Numbered from the stretch's first letter, positions 7,335-17,068 are shown. The stretch: DNA of 64,000 nt from Paracoccaceae bacterium (GCA_022823605.1 JAJEHS010000001.1:186001-250000); one strand, 5' to 3'. Notes: generated by a model not told the origin, from the sequence alone. Numbers and translations are program-made.

Positions 7335-9023
7335 TCAGGAAACCTCCTCGGGAAAATGTTTCATCGTCAATAGAATCGGATTGGGTGCGGCCTGACCCAA
7401 ACCACAAATTGAAGCATCGGCCATTACTTCACATAAATCTTCGAGCAGCGGGTAATCCCACTTATTGTCTTGCATCAACTTTACGGCTTTCTCACAGCCA
7501 ACCCGACAGGGTGTACATTGACCACAACTTTCATCCTCAAAGAATCTAAGCATGTTCAAAGCAGCATCCCTTGCCTTATCCTTCTGGGAAAGAACCACAA
7601 CCGCCGCTGAACCGATAAAGGTTCCGTATGGTTGTAAGGTATCGAAATCCAATGGTATGTTGTACAGGGATGCAGGTAGTACACCTGATGAAGGTCCACC
7701 TGGTTGATAAGCCTTGAATTCATGGCCCTCGGCCATACCTCCTGCAGCCTCGATAATGTCAGTTATGGTTGAACCTGCAGGCAAAATGTAAACACCCGGT
7801 TGGGAGACACGTCCGGATACGGAATAGCTTCTAAGGCCCTTGCGGCCATTTCGTTCAACTGATGTGAAAATCTCCGGCCCCTCCTTGCAAATCCTTTGTA
7901 CCCAGTACAGTGTCTCTACATTGTGAACAAGGGTTGGCTTGTTGAACAAGCCTACCTGGGCGACATAGGGAGGTCGGTGTCTCGGCAATCCCCTCTTCCC
8001 CTCGATACTTTCAATCATGGCACTTTCTTCGCCACAGATATAGGCACCGGCCCCTCGGCGAAGTTCAATATATCCTTCCTGCACAATGCCCTTGTTTTCC
8101 AGGTTGCCTATTTCCTTCAACAAAATTTCCCTTGATGCGGGATATTCATCACGAAGGTAGATATAGACCTTTTCTGCCTCAACGACCCAAGCTGCTATCA
8201 GCATCCCCTCCAGAAAGTGATGAGGATACCTTTCAAGATAATACCGGTCCTTGAATGTTCCCGGTTCCCCTTCGTCAGCATTGACTGCCATTAGACGCGG
8301 CTTGTTTTCCTTCCTGACAAAGGACCATTTTCGACCCGATGGGAATCCAGCTCCTCCAAAGCCCCTAAGGCCGGAAGATAATACCAATTCCTCAACTTCA
8401 TCTCTGGTAAGCAAATCCTGATGGCATGATTTAAGGGTTTGATATCCTCCGTCCTTCAGATAGTTGTCCAAACCCGGGTAATCGGGAATCTCGGGATGAA
8501 AATCTCTCTCGGCAATAACCCTGCTGGTCTTTTCCAACGTAGCCTTGTCAACATGCTTGTGGCCCACTTCAAGGACAGGTGCTGTATCACAACGTCCCAT
8601 GCAGGGTGCTCTTATTACCCTGACCTTGTTTGGATCGGTTCCCTCTTTCAGATATTGCATCAAGGTCTGGGCCCCAGCCATTTCGCAAGAAAGGGAATCA
8701 CAAACTCGAACTGTAATTTCCGGTGGTGGTTCCTCATCTTCCTTGACGATATCCAGATGGGCATAAAAGGTGGCGACTTCATATACTTCAACCTGGGCTA
8801 GTTTCATCAATGTTGACAAAGCCCTCAGGTGCGCAGCAGACAAATAACCGTAACGATCCTGAATTATGTGGAGATACTCAATCAACATTGATCTCTCCAA
8901 GGGTGCAGTTCCCAACAACTCCTGGATTTCATTCAGGGCTTCGTCTGTAACCTGACGGCCTTTTGGGGTTTTCCTTCCCTTACCCTTGCCTGATTTCCAT
9001 ACGCCCTTTGGATGTTCTGTCAT
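7335..9023 (-). CDS. NuoE-NuoF fusion, NAD-dependent formate dehydrogenase beta subunit-like
   Basis: 562 residues. Residues about 30-165 are a NuoE-like 2Fe-2S thioredoxin-fold domain (CDSLSC and CMGRC supply the four cysteines). Residues about 180-560 are NuoF-like: FMN/NAD segment GLRGFGGAGFPSGRKW, NADEGEPGTFKDR, GAGAYICGEESAM, and the 4Fe-4S motif ESCGQCTPCRVGC with a later Cys (SICGLGQ). The fused architecture and length match the beta subunit of soluble NAD+-linked formate dehydrogenases (FDH1B of Methylobacterium type), which passes electrons from the molybdenum or tungsten subunit to NAD+. The catalytic alpha subunit is absent from the window: ftsY and xseA flank it. The partner may be elsewhere, or the protein may serve another NAD-reducing complex. 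Confidence 0.85.
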   Translation of the reverse strand: MTEHPKGVWKSGKGKGRKTPKGRQVTDEALNEIQELLGTAPLERSMLIEYLHIIQDRYGYLSAAHLRALSTLMKLAQVEVYEVATFYAHLDIVKEDEEPPPEITVRVCDSLSCEMAGAQTLMQYLKEGTDPNKVRVIRAPCMGRCDTAPVLEVGHKHVDKATLEKTSRVIAERDFHPEIPDYPGLDNYLKDGGYQTLKSCHQDLLTRDEVEELVLSSGLRGFGGAGFPSGRKWSFVRKENKPRLMAVNADEGEPGTFKDRYYLERYPHHFLEGMLIAAWVVEAEKVYIYLRDEYPASREILLKEIGNLENKGIVQEGYIELRRGAGAYICGEESAMIESIEGKRGLPRHRPPYVAQVGLFNKPTLVHNVETLYWVQRICKEGPEIFTSVERNGRKGLRSYSVSGRVSQPGVYILPAGSTITDIIEAAGGMAEGHEFKAYQPGGPSSGVLPASLYNIPLDFDTLQPYGTFIGSAAVVVLSQKDKARDAALNMLRFFEDESCGQCTPCRVGCEKAVKLMQDNKWDYPLLEDLCEVMADASICGLGQAAPNPILLTMKHFPEEVS

Positions 9024-9091
9024 AAAATTACCGACTATAAAAACAATTTACCCATAAACATTTTTTCAGATTAATCAAAAAGAACAATCGT

Positions 9092-10531
9092 CTAGGAAGG
9101 AAATTTAACTTTTCCATCACTCCACTCAATCTCGACATCCTTTCCGATTTGAAAACCTTCCTTGCTGGTTATCGCCATGTTGTTTTGCCTGACAACGGCA
9201 AATCCGCGTTTGAGAGTATTCTTGTATCCAACCCCTTCAATAATCCGCTTCAAGGATTTTATACCAAGTTTCCTGCTCTTCATGTAGGCCTTGATGTATT
9301 TTTCCATCAGCAATCCCGTTGTTTCAAGACGTTCTTTGTCAGAGGCGACTCTTGAATTCAGATCAGTAGATGAAAGTCCCTTGCCCAGAGCTTGAAACTT
9401 GTATTTCGATTCGAATAAAACCCTCGGAACCGCAAGTCTGGCACCACATTCCGACAAATTCGTTGCCTTATGCTGGATATTCGACCTCAAGGCACGGGGC
9501 AATCGCAGGTACAAACCATCCAATTGCTGATCACGAAATTGGAATAGATTTTCCTTTATCGGAAGGCGCTTTGAAACATCGGAGATTCGCTGCCTTTTAT
9601 TTTGAAACGCGATCCTTGTTCCTTCCGATATCCTGTTTTCCAGATTTTTGATCCCCCTTTCCAATTCAGCCCTTACCCGAACTGCGAATTCTGCGGCAGC
9701 AGTAGGGGTTGGGGCTCTTTTGTTTGCCGCCAAATCGATGAGGGTATGATCGGTTTCATGACCTACAGCCGAAATCACCGGTATCTCGCTCAGGGCAACG
9801 GCTCGAACAACATTTTCATCGTTGAATCCAACCAAATCCGAGAACGAACCTCCTCCCCTGGCGACAATGATCAAATCAGGTCGGGGGATTTCACCATTCG
9901 GCAGAAGGGCATTAAAACCCTCAACTGCTCGTACCACCTCGGGAGGACAATTATCACCTTGTACGGCAACTGGCCAGACAATAACCTGACGGGGGAACCT
10001 TTCATTCAACCGATGGAGAATATCCCTGATGACAGAGCCTGTTGGTGAGGTGATCACACCTATGGTCCTTGGGAATAGAGGCAATTCCTCCTCATTCTGC
10101 CAGGAAAAAACACCCTCTTGGGTCAATCTGTTTCTCAATTCCTCGATTTTGGCAAGGATGGCACCTTCACCGGCAAAATCAAGGTCATTGACAATAATCT
10201 GATAACGGGATGTTCCCGAAAAGGTCGTTACCTTGCCCAGGACACTGATTTCAATTCCCTCCTTGAGGATATTTCCCAATTTGTTGCCTAGCCTGTTGGC
10301 CGTACCATCCCACATGATTGCGGACAGGGCATGATTATCTTCCTTGAGGGTGAAATACAGATGGCCTCTTGGTGAACGGGACAGATCGGAAACCTCGCCC
10401 TTGACCCGCACCATTGGAAATCCCCGTTCCATTGTCCGGTTTATTTCCCGGGAAATTTCAGAAACCGTATACTCCTGGACCTTCAAGCCATCGGCCATAT
10501 TTGATGTTTGGTTATTGGTCCAGTTCTGCAT
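9092..10531 (-). CDS. xseA: Exodeoxyribonuclease VII large subunit
   Basis: 479 residues. The N-terminal OB-fold (about 15-110, VQEYTVSEISREI through VRVKGEVSDLSRSPRGHLYFTLKED) binds DNA. The catalytic domain begins near PLFPRTIGVITSPTGSVIRDI and includes DLIIVARGGGSFSDLVGFNDENVVRA and SAVGHETDHTLIDLAANKRAPTPTAAAE, all standard XseA blocks. A coiled-coil rich stretch follows, then the C-terminal LKRGFAVVR repeat. With XseB it degrades single-stranded DNA to oligonucleotides; xseB is not in this window. ATG 10531 is used; an internal ATG 11 codons later is also possible. The gap to the ferredoxin gene is about 40 bp. Confidence 0.96.
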   Translation of the reverse strand: MQNWTNNQTSNMADGLKVQEYTVSEISREINRTMERGFPMVRVKGEVSDLSRSPRGHLYFTLKEDNHALSAIMWDGTANRLGNKLGNILKEGIEISVLGKVTTFSGTSRYQIIVNDLDFAGEGAILAKIEELRNRLTQEGVFSWQNEEELPLFPRTIGVITSPTGSVIRDILHRLNERFPRQVIVWPVAVQGDNCPPEVVRAVEGFNALLPNGEIPRPDLIIVARGGGSFSDLVGFNDENVVRAVALSEIPVISAVGHETDHTLIDLAANKRAPTPTAAAEFAVRVRAELERGIKNLENRISEGTRIAFQNKRQRISDVSKRLPIKENLFQFRDQQLDGLYLRLPRALRSNIQHKATNLSECGARLAVPRVLFESKYKFQALGKGLSSTDLNSRVASDKERLETTGLLMEKYIKAYMKSRKLGIKSLKRIIEGVGYKNTLKRGFAVVRQNNMAITSKEGFQIGKDVEIEWSDGKVKFPS

Positions 10532-10573
10532 TGATCAAGCGATCTCTATTCCCTGTGGAATGGTTTACTTCAA

Positions 10574-10903
<330 letters not shown>

Positions 10904-10988
10904 TCAAATAGAAAAATGGAAATGTAATACGAAAATTGTTGTCTGTAGATGGTACAATTAGGGTAAAGTTTCCAGAACCACAGGACAC

Positions 10989-11012
10989 AATAATTAGAAT
11001 AGACTAATCATT
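10989..11012. promoter_or_regulatory. Inverted repeat between divergent ferredoxin and polyamine-type ABC genes
   Basis: AATAATTAG (10989-10997), a 6-base centre, CTAATCATT (11004-11012): 8 of 9 positions are symmetric. It lies in the 258-bp AT-rich divergent spacer. It could be an operator for either side; no matching regulator is encoded nearby. I see nothing else definite in the spacer. Confidence 0.25.
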
Positions 11013-11155
11013 ATGGTGCAAATTCACAATTAGTAAGGCCAACCACAATGGTTAAATGATCAAATTTGTCAGTCTAGATAAAATAATCAATTTGTTTTTA
11101 TTGTTTCTTCAGTAAACTAGCCCTTTAGTTTTTTATTTGGATTTCAGGGAGATAA

Positions 11156-12208
11156 ATGATGCGAACTCTGTTTTTGGTTTCAATTGGCTTATTTGGAGGA
11201 TTTTGGCTTGGTACCACTACAGCCTATGCTGCTGACGAGGAACTGGTTATATTTGACTGGTCGGCTTACAATGATCCTGGGTTTTATCAGGGCTACATCG
11301 AACAACATGGTGATGAACCAACCTTTTCGTTCTTTGGTGAAGAAGAGGAAGCTTTTCAAAAGCTTAGAATAGGGTTTGAAGCCGATATCTCCCACCCTTG
11401 TTCACAATCGGTGTCAAAATGGCATGAAGCAGGTTTGCTTGATCCATTGCAGATTGATAGGATCGAACGGTGGGATCAGGTAAATGAAACCATGAAAGAA
11501 GCCTTCAAGATTGATGGAGAGTATTACTTGCTTCCAGCCGACTGGGGAACAACAGCTTTAGCCTATCGTGCTGACCTCGTTCCTGAAGAGGATGTACAAA
11601 GTCTTCATGTTTTTGTCGATCCCAAATATGCCGGAAAAGTCTCCATCGCGGATAATGTTGACGACGCCTATGCTTTGGCTTATCTGGCAACGGGTGTATC
11701 TGACTGGACATCGGTTACCGAGTCGGATCTGGCAAAGGCCTCGGCCTGGTTGAGGGAAGCCCACAAGAATGTCAGGGATTATTGGCAGGATGGTGCGGGG
11801 CTATCACAACTCATGGCCAGTGGAGAAGTACTGATTGCCTGGGCTTGGAATGAAACTCCTGTAGTCATGCAATCGGAAGGTCATGATGTTAGAATGAACC
11901 GATTGACAAAGGAAGGGTCATCGACCTGGTTTTGTGGATACGTTGATTTGGCCAACGGACCCAATGACGATTCCAAGGTCTACGATTTTTTCAATGCCTG
12001 GTTTGAACCAAGATCAGTGGAATACATTGTCAATGAATGGGGCTATGGTCATGGCAATCAGGCAGAAATGGATAAGCTGGGTTCCGAAATCCTTGTAGAA
12101 ATGGGATTGGGTCCAATCAATGTACCTGTCCTGGCTCAAAAGCCCATGAATCATGAAATTCGTGAACAAATGATTGCCGAATTCGAATTGATCAAGGCAG
12201 GATTCTGA
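11156..12208 (+). CDS. ABC transporter substrate-binding protein, polyamine (PotD/PotF) family
   Basis: 350 residues with a Sec signal peptide (MMRTLFLVSIGLFGGFWLG..., likely cut after AYAA near residue 24). The mature protein has the type of fold seen in PotD/PotF: an early LVIFDWSAYNDPGF strand, an ADISHPCSQSV segment, YYLLPADWGTTALAYR, and a C-terminal SVEYIVNEWGYGHGN block. It should capture a polyamine or related cationic compound in the periplasm for the permeases and ATPase encoded next. Substrate is not settled by sequence. ATG 11156 has AGGGAG about 4 bp upstream; the following ATG is an alternative. A strong stem-loop follows its stop. Confidence 0.88.
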   Translation: MMRTLFLVSIGLFGGFWLGTTTAYAADEELVIFDWSAYNDPGFYQGYIEQHGDEPTFSFFGEEEEAFQKLRIGFEADISHPCSQSVSKWHEAGLLDPLQIDRIERWDQVNETMKEAFKIDGEYYLLPADWGTTALAYRADLVPEEDVQSLHVFVDPKYAGKVSIADNVDDAYALAYLATGVSDWTSVTESDLAKASAWLREAHKNVRDYWQDGAGLSQLMASGEVLIAWAWNETPVVMQSEGHDVRMNRLTKEGSSTWFCGYVDLANGPNDDSKVYDFFNAWFEPRSVEYIVNEWGYGHGNQAEMDKLGSEILVEMGLGPINVPVLAQKPMNHEIREQMIAEFELIKAGF

Positions 12209-12220
12209 TTCCTCCCGAAT

Positions 12221-12251
12221 TTTACCGGAAGCAGGTCATGCTTCCGGTAAA
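12221..12251 (+). promoter_or_regulatory. 13-bp perfect stem-loop after the binding-protein gene
   Basis: TTTACCGGAAGCA, loop GGTCA, TGCTTCCGGTAAA: a perfect 13-bp stem, 12 bp after the stop of the binding-protein gene and 72 bp before the permease start. No U-tract follows. In ABC operons such structures often protect the upstream message from 3' decay or partly terminate transcription, giving more binding protein than permease. Confidence 0.65.
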
Positions 12252-12322
12252 CGAATTGGGAACTTTTATATTTGTCGAGATAAAGAAGTCTTGTCCACTA
12301 GGATTTGACTCAGCCATGTGAA

Positions 12323-13198
12323 ATGAATTTTTCATTTATCCAGAAAATCAGGGGGCAGTCAGGTTTAATTCTGGTCAGCCCCCCATTTTTCTATGCATTG
12401 CTGTTGCTGGCATTCCCCTTGATGGGTGTCTTTGCATTGAGTTTCTGGACCCAGGATTACCTTGAACTGAATAGGGACTTTACCCTTGACAATTACAGGG
12501 AAGCCTGGACGGGAGCAATTTATCAGGCATTGATGTTGCGATCCCTGAAGATTTCAATTTTGGTAACCCTTCTGACCGTGGTTCTGGCCTTTCCGGTTGC
12601 GTATTACATTTCCTTTCATGTCTCCCCGAAGAAAAAGCCTCTTTGGATTTTCCTGATTACCATTCCATTCTGGACAAGCTATCTCATCAGGATTTTCTTG
12701 TGGAAGGTCATATTGGGGTTCAATGGCGTTATCAACGGGTCGCTTATTGGTATCGGGTTTATCGATGAGCCATTGAAATTCCTCCTGTTCAATCAGGGTG
12801 CCATTGTGGTTACACTCAGCCATGCATGGATTCCATTCGCCATTCTTCCCATTTATGTTGCTCTTGAAAAAATCGACCGGTCCCTTTTGGAAGCATCCGA
12901 AGATCTTGGCGATGGACCTGTCAGACGATTTATGCGGGTAACCCTCCCCCTTGCCATGCCCGGAATAATTGCGGCCACGCTAATTGTATTCATTCCAACC
13001 ATCGGAGATTATGTAACGCCCAAATTGGTTGGGGGGCCGAATGGTTTACTCATAGCCAACATGATTGAGGTCCAATTCAAAAAGGCAAACAATGCACCTT
13101 TGGGTGCAGCTCTTGCATTATCAGCCATGTTTATTGTTTCCGCCATCGCTATGGTGTTTTTATGGTTCAATCGCAAATATTTGAGGCAGGAACAATAA
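12323..13198 (+). CDS. ABC transporter permease, PotB-like
   Basis: 291 residues with six predicted membrane helices. The first is LVSPPFFYALLLLAFPLMGVF. The cytoplasmic EAA loop, which contacts the ATPase, is EASEDLGDGPVRRFMRVTLP followed by LAMPGI. The N-terminal half reads like spermidine/putrescine PotB/PotH permeases. It forms the first half of the transmembrane channel with the next gene. The start is uncertain: the frame opens at TTG 12305 (AGGA just before it) and ATG 12323 follows six codons later; I use ATG. Its stop overlaps the next start by 1 bp (TAATG). Confidence 0.88.
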   Translation: MNFSFIQKIRGQSGLILVSPPFFYALLLLAFPLMGVFALSFWTQDYLELNRDFTLDNYREAWTGAIYQALMLRSLKISILVTLLTVVLAFPVAYYISFHVSPKKKPLWIFLITIPFWTSYLIRIFLWKVILGFNGVINGSLIGIGFIDEPLKFLLFNQGAIVVTLSHAWIPFAILPIYVALEKIDRSLLEASEDLGDGPVRRFMRVTLPLAMPGIIAATLIVFIPTIGDYVTPKLVGGPNGLLIANMIEVQFKKANNAPLGAALALSAMFIVSAIAMVFLWFNRKYLRQEQ

Positions 13199-14016
13199 TG
13201 GCCAAAACCAAGCAATCAAGATACCTGGTGGTTTATATAGGGATATTTCTTGTTTTCCTTTATGCCCCTGCATTGCTACTTCCCATATTTTCCTTCAATG
13301 ACAGCACCATCGTTGCTTTCCCCCTTAGTGGCTTCACATTGGCCTGGTTCATTGAAGTATTCAAAACCGAGCCCTTGTTGACTGCTGCTCTCAATAGTCT
13401 GCTGGTAGCGGTCATTACATCTGTATTTGCAACCATATTCGGGATTTTTGCCGCCAGGGCCTCCACCCGATATCAATTTCCTGGTAAACGGGGAATTATG
13501 GGACTGATCATGGTTCCCATGGTGTTGCCGGAAATCATCATTGGGGTTTCCCTTTTGGTGGTAATCCTGCAATTGGGATTCAATCTTTCCCTGACGACCA
13601 TCATCCTTGGTCATATCCTGCTTTGTCTCCCTTTCTGCACGGCAATTCTCAGTGCCGGCTTTCAGGGTCTGGACAAGAGCTTCGAGGAAGCCTCACAGGA
13701 TTTGGGCAGGAGCCGATTGGAAACCTTCTGGTATATCACCCTGCCCCTGGTCATGCCGGCCATTATTTCCAGCCTCCTCATTTCCTTTACCATTTCACTG
13801 GATGAATTTATCATTGCCTTCTTTCTGTCTGGAACCGAAGCAACCCTGCCAGTCTACATCTGGGGACAATTGCGATTCCCCACCAGAATTCCAATAATCC
13901 TTGCCCTAGGTACCGTATTGTTGCTGGTTTCTCTGACATTACTCATCATAGCAGAATATTTTCGTCGAATCGGTGCTCGCAAGACAGGTACCGAAGTCAA
14001 GGGAGGTTTATTTTGA
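13198..14016 (+). CDS. ABC transporter permease, PotC-like
   Basis: 272 residues, six membrane helices. The first helix region and the FSFNDSTIVAFPLSGFTLAWF periplasmic segment are typical of PotC/PotI. The EAA loop is EASQDLGRSRLETFWYITLP followed by LVMPAI, and the SLDEFIIAFFLSG block is a hallmark of PotC. It pairs with the preceding PotB-like permease. The frame extends upstream into that gene, but ATG 13198 overlapping the stop by 1 bp, with GAGGCAGGAA before it, is the natural start. Its last four bases (TTGA) hold the TTG start of the ATPase gene, so the three genes are translationally coupled. Confidence 0.9.
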   Translation: MAKTKQSRYLVVYIGIFLVFLYAPALLLPIFSFNDSTIVAFPLSGFTLAWFIEVFKTEPLLTAALNSLLVAVITSVFATIFGIFAARASTRYQFPGKRGIMGLIMVPMVLPEIIIGVSLLVVILQLGFNLSLTTIILGHILLCLPFCTAILSAGFQGLDKSFEEASQDLGRSRLETFWYITLPLVMPAIISSLLISFTISLDEFIIAFFLSGTEATLPVYIWGQLRFPTRIPIILALGTVLLLVSLTLLIIAEYFRRIGARKTGTEVKGGLF

Positions 14017-15107
14017 ATCAGGAAGCCAAGCCCATTATCAGGATCGAAAGCATACTGAAAAACTATGGAGCCATTGAGGCCCTTAAATCCATTTCCTTCA
14101 ATATATACCAGGGTGAGTTTTTAACTCTCCTTGGTCCGTCCGGTTGTGGCAAGACCACACTTCTCAGGGTTATCGCCGGCTTTGAAATACCCAACAGCGG
14201 CCTGGTTGAAATTGACGGCAACAACATGGAAGGGATACCAGCCAACCAGCGACCTACCAATATGGTTTTTCAAAGTTATGCCGTTTTCCCCCATATGACG
14301 GTCGGGGAAAATGTTGCCTATGGGTTGAAGGCACGGAAAGCTGACAAGCAAACCATTTCCGAAGAGGTAAACAAGGCACTGGCAATGGTGGGAATGCAAG
14401 GCTTCAATGACCGTCCATCCACAGCGCTTTCAGGAGGTCAGAGACAACGGGTGGCCTTGGCTAGGGCATTGATCCTGAAACCAAAGGTACTGTTGCTTGA
14501 CGAGCCTCTTTCCGCTCTCGACAAGAGACTCAGGGAGCAAATGCAATCCGAGTTGAGGCAATTGCAGCGATCCGTGGGTATAACCTTCATTTTGGTAACC
14601 CATGATCAGGAGGAAGCCTTGACAATGTCAGACCGCATCGCGGTCATGTTTGATGGAAAGATAGCACAACTTGCCTCTCCACAGGAATTATACAGGAGAC
14701 CAACGAACATTCAGGTGGCAAATTTTGTTGGTACCATGAATTTCCTGGATTTGGACCTTGTGGCCCTGGAGGGTAACGATCTCATAGTCGAGATAGAGGG
14801 GTTGGGTAAAACCACCTTGTCCATGGATCAGGCACCACTAGGGTATCAAAGTAACTCCATGGCGGGGATAAGACCTGAAATGTTCACCATAATCACCAAC
14901 AAAAGTCAGTCAAAAACCAAAGTTGTAAAAGGTAGAATAGTTGAAACCCAGTATTTTGGCGACATGACCTATTTTGATGCCAAATTGGAAGGTACTGATA
15001 AGGTTGTAACGATTTCCATGCGAAATTCAGATATTTCCTTCGAGATAAATATCGGTAATAACGTGGAGATCGGATGGAATCCAAATTCCATACTGGTTTT
15101 GAGTTGA
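14013..15107 (+). CDS. ABC transporter ATP-binding protein, PotA-like
   Basis: 364 residues: nucleotide-binding domain (about 8-240) plus a C-terminal TOBE regulatory domain. Walker A GPSGCGKTT, Q-loop MVFQSYAVFPHM, signature LSGGQRQRVALARA, Walker B VLLLDEPLSALD and the H-loop LVTHDQEEAL are all intact. It powers the polyamine-type importer. The start codon is TTG at 14013, overlapping the preceding stop (TTGA) with GGGAGG 7 bp upstream. The operon binding protein-permease-permease-ATPase is complete; the usual PotABCD order is different, but the composition is the same. Confidence 0.92.
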   Translation: MNQEAKPIIRIESILKNYGAIEALKSISFNIYQGEFLTLLGPSGCGKTTLLRVIAGFEIPNSGLVEIDGNNMEGIPANQRPTNMVFQSYAVFPHMTVGENVAYGLKARKADKQTISEEVNKALAMVGMQGFNDRPSTALSGGQRQRVALARALILKPKVLLLDEPLSALDKRLREQMQSELRQLQRSVGITFILVTHDQEEALTMSDRIAVMFDGKIAQLASPQELYRRPTNIQVANFVGTMNFLDLDLVALEGNDLIVEIEGLGKTTLSMDQAPLGYQSNSMAGIRPEMFTIITNKSQSKTKVVKGRIVETQYFGDMTYFDAKLEGTDKVVTISMRNSDISFEINIGNNVEIGWNPNSILVLS

Positions 15108-15125
15108 TTGTTGTAATGGTGATGA

Positions 15126-15149
15126 GGTAGGGCACAAGAGTACCCTACC
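15126..15149. terminator. Hairpin between convergent potA-like and degP genes
   Basis: GGTAGGG, a 10-base loop, CCCTACC: a perfect 7-bp GC-rich stem in the 55-bp gap between two convergent stop codons. No long U-tract is seen on either strand, so terminator function is inferred from position and stem strength. Confidence 0.45.
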
Positions 15150-15162
15150 CCACGAAGTAACA

Positions 15163-16656
15163 TTACGGCAATTGAATTATTACCTTGATGAGTACCTCAT
15201 CCCGCACTACGAAGAAAGCGATCTCCTCATCATTGTTTTCAATTGCCTCGTCTACAATCATGCGAATGTCACCGGTCGAAACAACCATTTGGGAATTAAC
15301 CATCTCAACCTGATCCAATACCTGGATACCCGCTTCGGCTGCTGGGGAATATTCCAGAACCTCATTCACAATCGTACCGGGTTTGGCGAATACATGATCT
15401 TCAAGTTCAGGGGTATAGCCAAACCTCATACCCAGAATGGATTCCCCGATATAATACTCTTCCTCGTCCGACATAATTTGTCCAGGGTTTTGAGGTCGAT
15501 TACCAAGGGTTACTGTCAATTTCAAGTGTTCATTCCCTCGTAAAAGCTCCATGGTTACTTCCATGCCAGGCTCCATGCTCCCCACAAATGAGACAAACTC
15601 GCGTATATCCGAAATCTCCGTTCCATTTACAGATACGATCAGATCGCCTGGCAATATTCCGGCCTCGCTTGCCGGACCATCTGTGAATACCCCATCAACA
15701 AGTATTCGCTGATTGTTTTGTTCGTCCATCGATGTCGAGATATAGACTCCCAACCACCCCCTGCTGACTTTTCCATCATGAAGGATATCTTCAACCACCC
15801 GTGTGACCACGGCAGATGACATGGAAAATCCGACACCAATCGAACCCCTGCTGAAACCACTGGTCTTGATCGCTGTATTGACACCTATGACTTCGCCATC
15901 AAGGTTTACTAATGGACCGCCGGAGTTTCCAAGATTAATGGAAGCATCCGTTTGGAAAAAATTGTCATACGGCCCATTCAATGTTCGAAATTTGGCAGAT
16001 ATAATTCCCTTTGATGCCGATATGCCAACACCCAGTGGATTGCCTATTGCCAAGACGGGGTCACCAACTCTAACCATGTTGCTGTCACCAAATTTGATAA
16101 AATCAAATTCCTTACCATCAATAATCTGCAAAACCGATATATCCGTTTCAGGATCGCTGCCGATAACCTCGGCTTTGTAAACCGTGTCCTCATCGGCCAT
16201 CCTGACCTTGATTTCAGTGGCATTCTCTATGACGTGGTAATTGGTAACCAGCTTGCCATCCTTCGAAATTATAAAGCCTGAACCAAAACCCAACCTTGGA
16301 TATTGGGTTGTCTGTATATCAAACTCGTTGATCTGTTCTGCAGTCCCTCCCTGGTTCTGGTTATTGAACTCCTGATCAAAAAATCGCCGGAAAAAATCGT
16401 ACATGAAGGGATGGTTCCTGAATTGATCCATCCATTCTTCCGGGCTTCCCTCCTGCTGTTGAGGGTTCTGATTCTGGGAACCCTGCATGACCTCCAGGGA
16501 AACGACTGCCGGCAATACCTTTTCAACCAAGGAACTGACATCCTCATGTGATTGGACTGATCCAGCATGAAACGCAATCATGCAAAACAGGGTAGCCAAT
16601 CCTGCCATCGGCAACCTGATCCTTGGCAATTCAAACAAGTCAAGTTTCATTTTCAT
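15163..16656 (-). CDS. degP: Do-family periplasmic serine endoprotease (DegP/MucD)
   Basis: About 497 residues. There is an N-terminal signal sequence (a hydrophobic stretch near residues 16-35 ending VQSHEDV), a chymotrypsin-fold protease domain with catalytic His in TNYHVI, Asp in ETDISVLQ and Ser in NLGNSGGPLV, then two PDZ domains (about 280-375 and 400-495). It degrades or refolds damaged periplasmic proteins. A Gln/Asn-rich loop after the first strand (SQNQNPQQQEG) is the LA-loop region. The frame opens at GTG 16665; ATG 16656 or 16650 are the likelier starts. It lies downstream of hflK-hflC-DUF2065, a conserved alphaproteobacterial membrane-quality cluster, although a 205-bp gap may give it its own promoter. 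Confidence 0.95.
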   Translation of the reverse strand: MKMKLDLFELPRIRLPMAGLATLFCMIAFHAGSVQSHEDVSSLVEKVLPAVVSLEVMQGSQNQNPQQQEGSPEEWMDQFRNHPFMYDFFRRFFDQEFNNQNQGGTAEQINEFDIQTTQYPRLGFGSGFIISKDGKLVTNYHVIENATEIKVRMADEDTVYKAEVIGSDPETDISVLQIIDGKEFDFIKFGDSNMVRVGDPVLAIGNPLGVGISASKGIISAKFRTLNGPYDNFFQTDASINLGNSGGPLVNLDGEVIGVNTAIKTSGFSRGSIGVGFSMSSAVVTRVVEDILHDGKVSRGWLGVYISTSMDEQNNQRILVDGVFTDGPASEAGILPGDLIVSVNGTEISDIREFVSFVGSMEPGMEVTMELLRGNEHLKLTVTLGNRPQNPGQIMSDEEEYYIGESILGMRFGYTPELEDHVFAKPGTIVNEVLEYSPAAEAGIQVLDQVEMVNSQMVVSTGDIRMIVDEAIENNDEEIAFFVVRDEVLIKVIIQLP

Positions 16657-16870
16657 AACTAACACTTTGATCCTTTTTTCACCAAAAACATACTCTTAAA
16701 ACATTTTGGGATGGTCGGTTTGATTTCTAAAACGTCATCCCGATGGGTGTCTGTAAAATCAATCCGGCTTAACCCTGAGACCCGTTCATTTCGATGCGAA
16801 ATTACAAGCCTCGGAATTAGAATAATGTGAGGATTCACAAAAGTGAATTCAAAAATAGGTTACACTTTCG

Positions 16871-17068
16871 TCAGGCTCTGAGCAGACTTGAAATCCAGAC
16901 CACCAGAACACCTAAACCAACAATGCAAAGTCCAATGGTCTTTCGTTTCTCGACCGGCAGGCTCGCCAGTATCTTGAGTGCATCCTCCAGCCTCTTTGGA
17001 ATAAGGGCCAGCACCAAACCTTCAAGTACAGCAACCAGCCCCAAGGCCAGAACTATCTCGTCAATCAC
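16871..17068 (-). CDS. DUF2065 family small membrane protein (YjeT-like)
   Basis: 65 residues starting at GTG 17068, which overlaps the hflC stop by 8 bp. The frame runs further upstream to 17107, but this start gives the standard family length and the typical opening (VIDEIVLALGLVAVLEGLVLALIP). Two hydrophobic segments (about 4-22 and 44-62) flank a short basic cytoplasmic or periplasmic loop that ends in KRKTIG. The function of DUF2065 is unknown. Its fixed position after hflKC suggests a role with that complex or with FtsH. The 205-bp gap downstream holds a weak hairpin (ATTCAC/GTGAAT, 16833-16848) and nothing else clear. Confidence 0.85.
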   Translation of the reverse strand: MIDEIVLALGLVAVLEGLVLALIPKRLEDALKILASLPVEKRKTIGLCIVGLGVLVVWISSLLRA

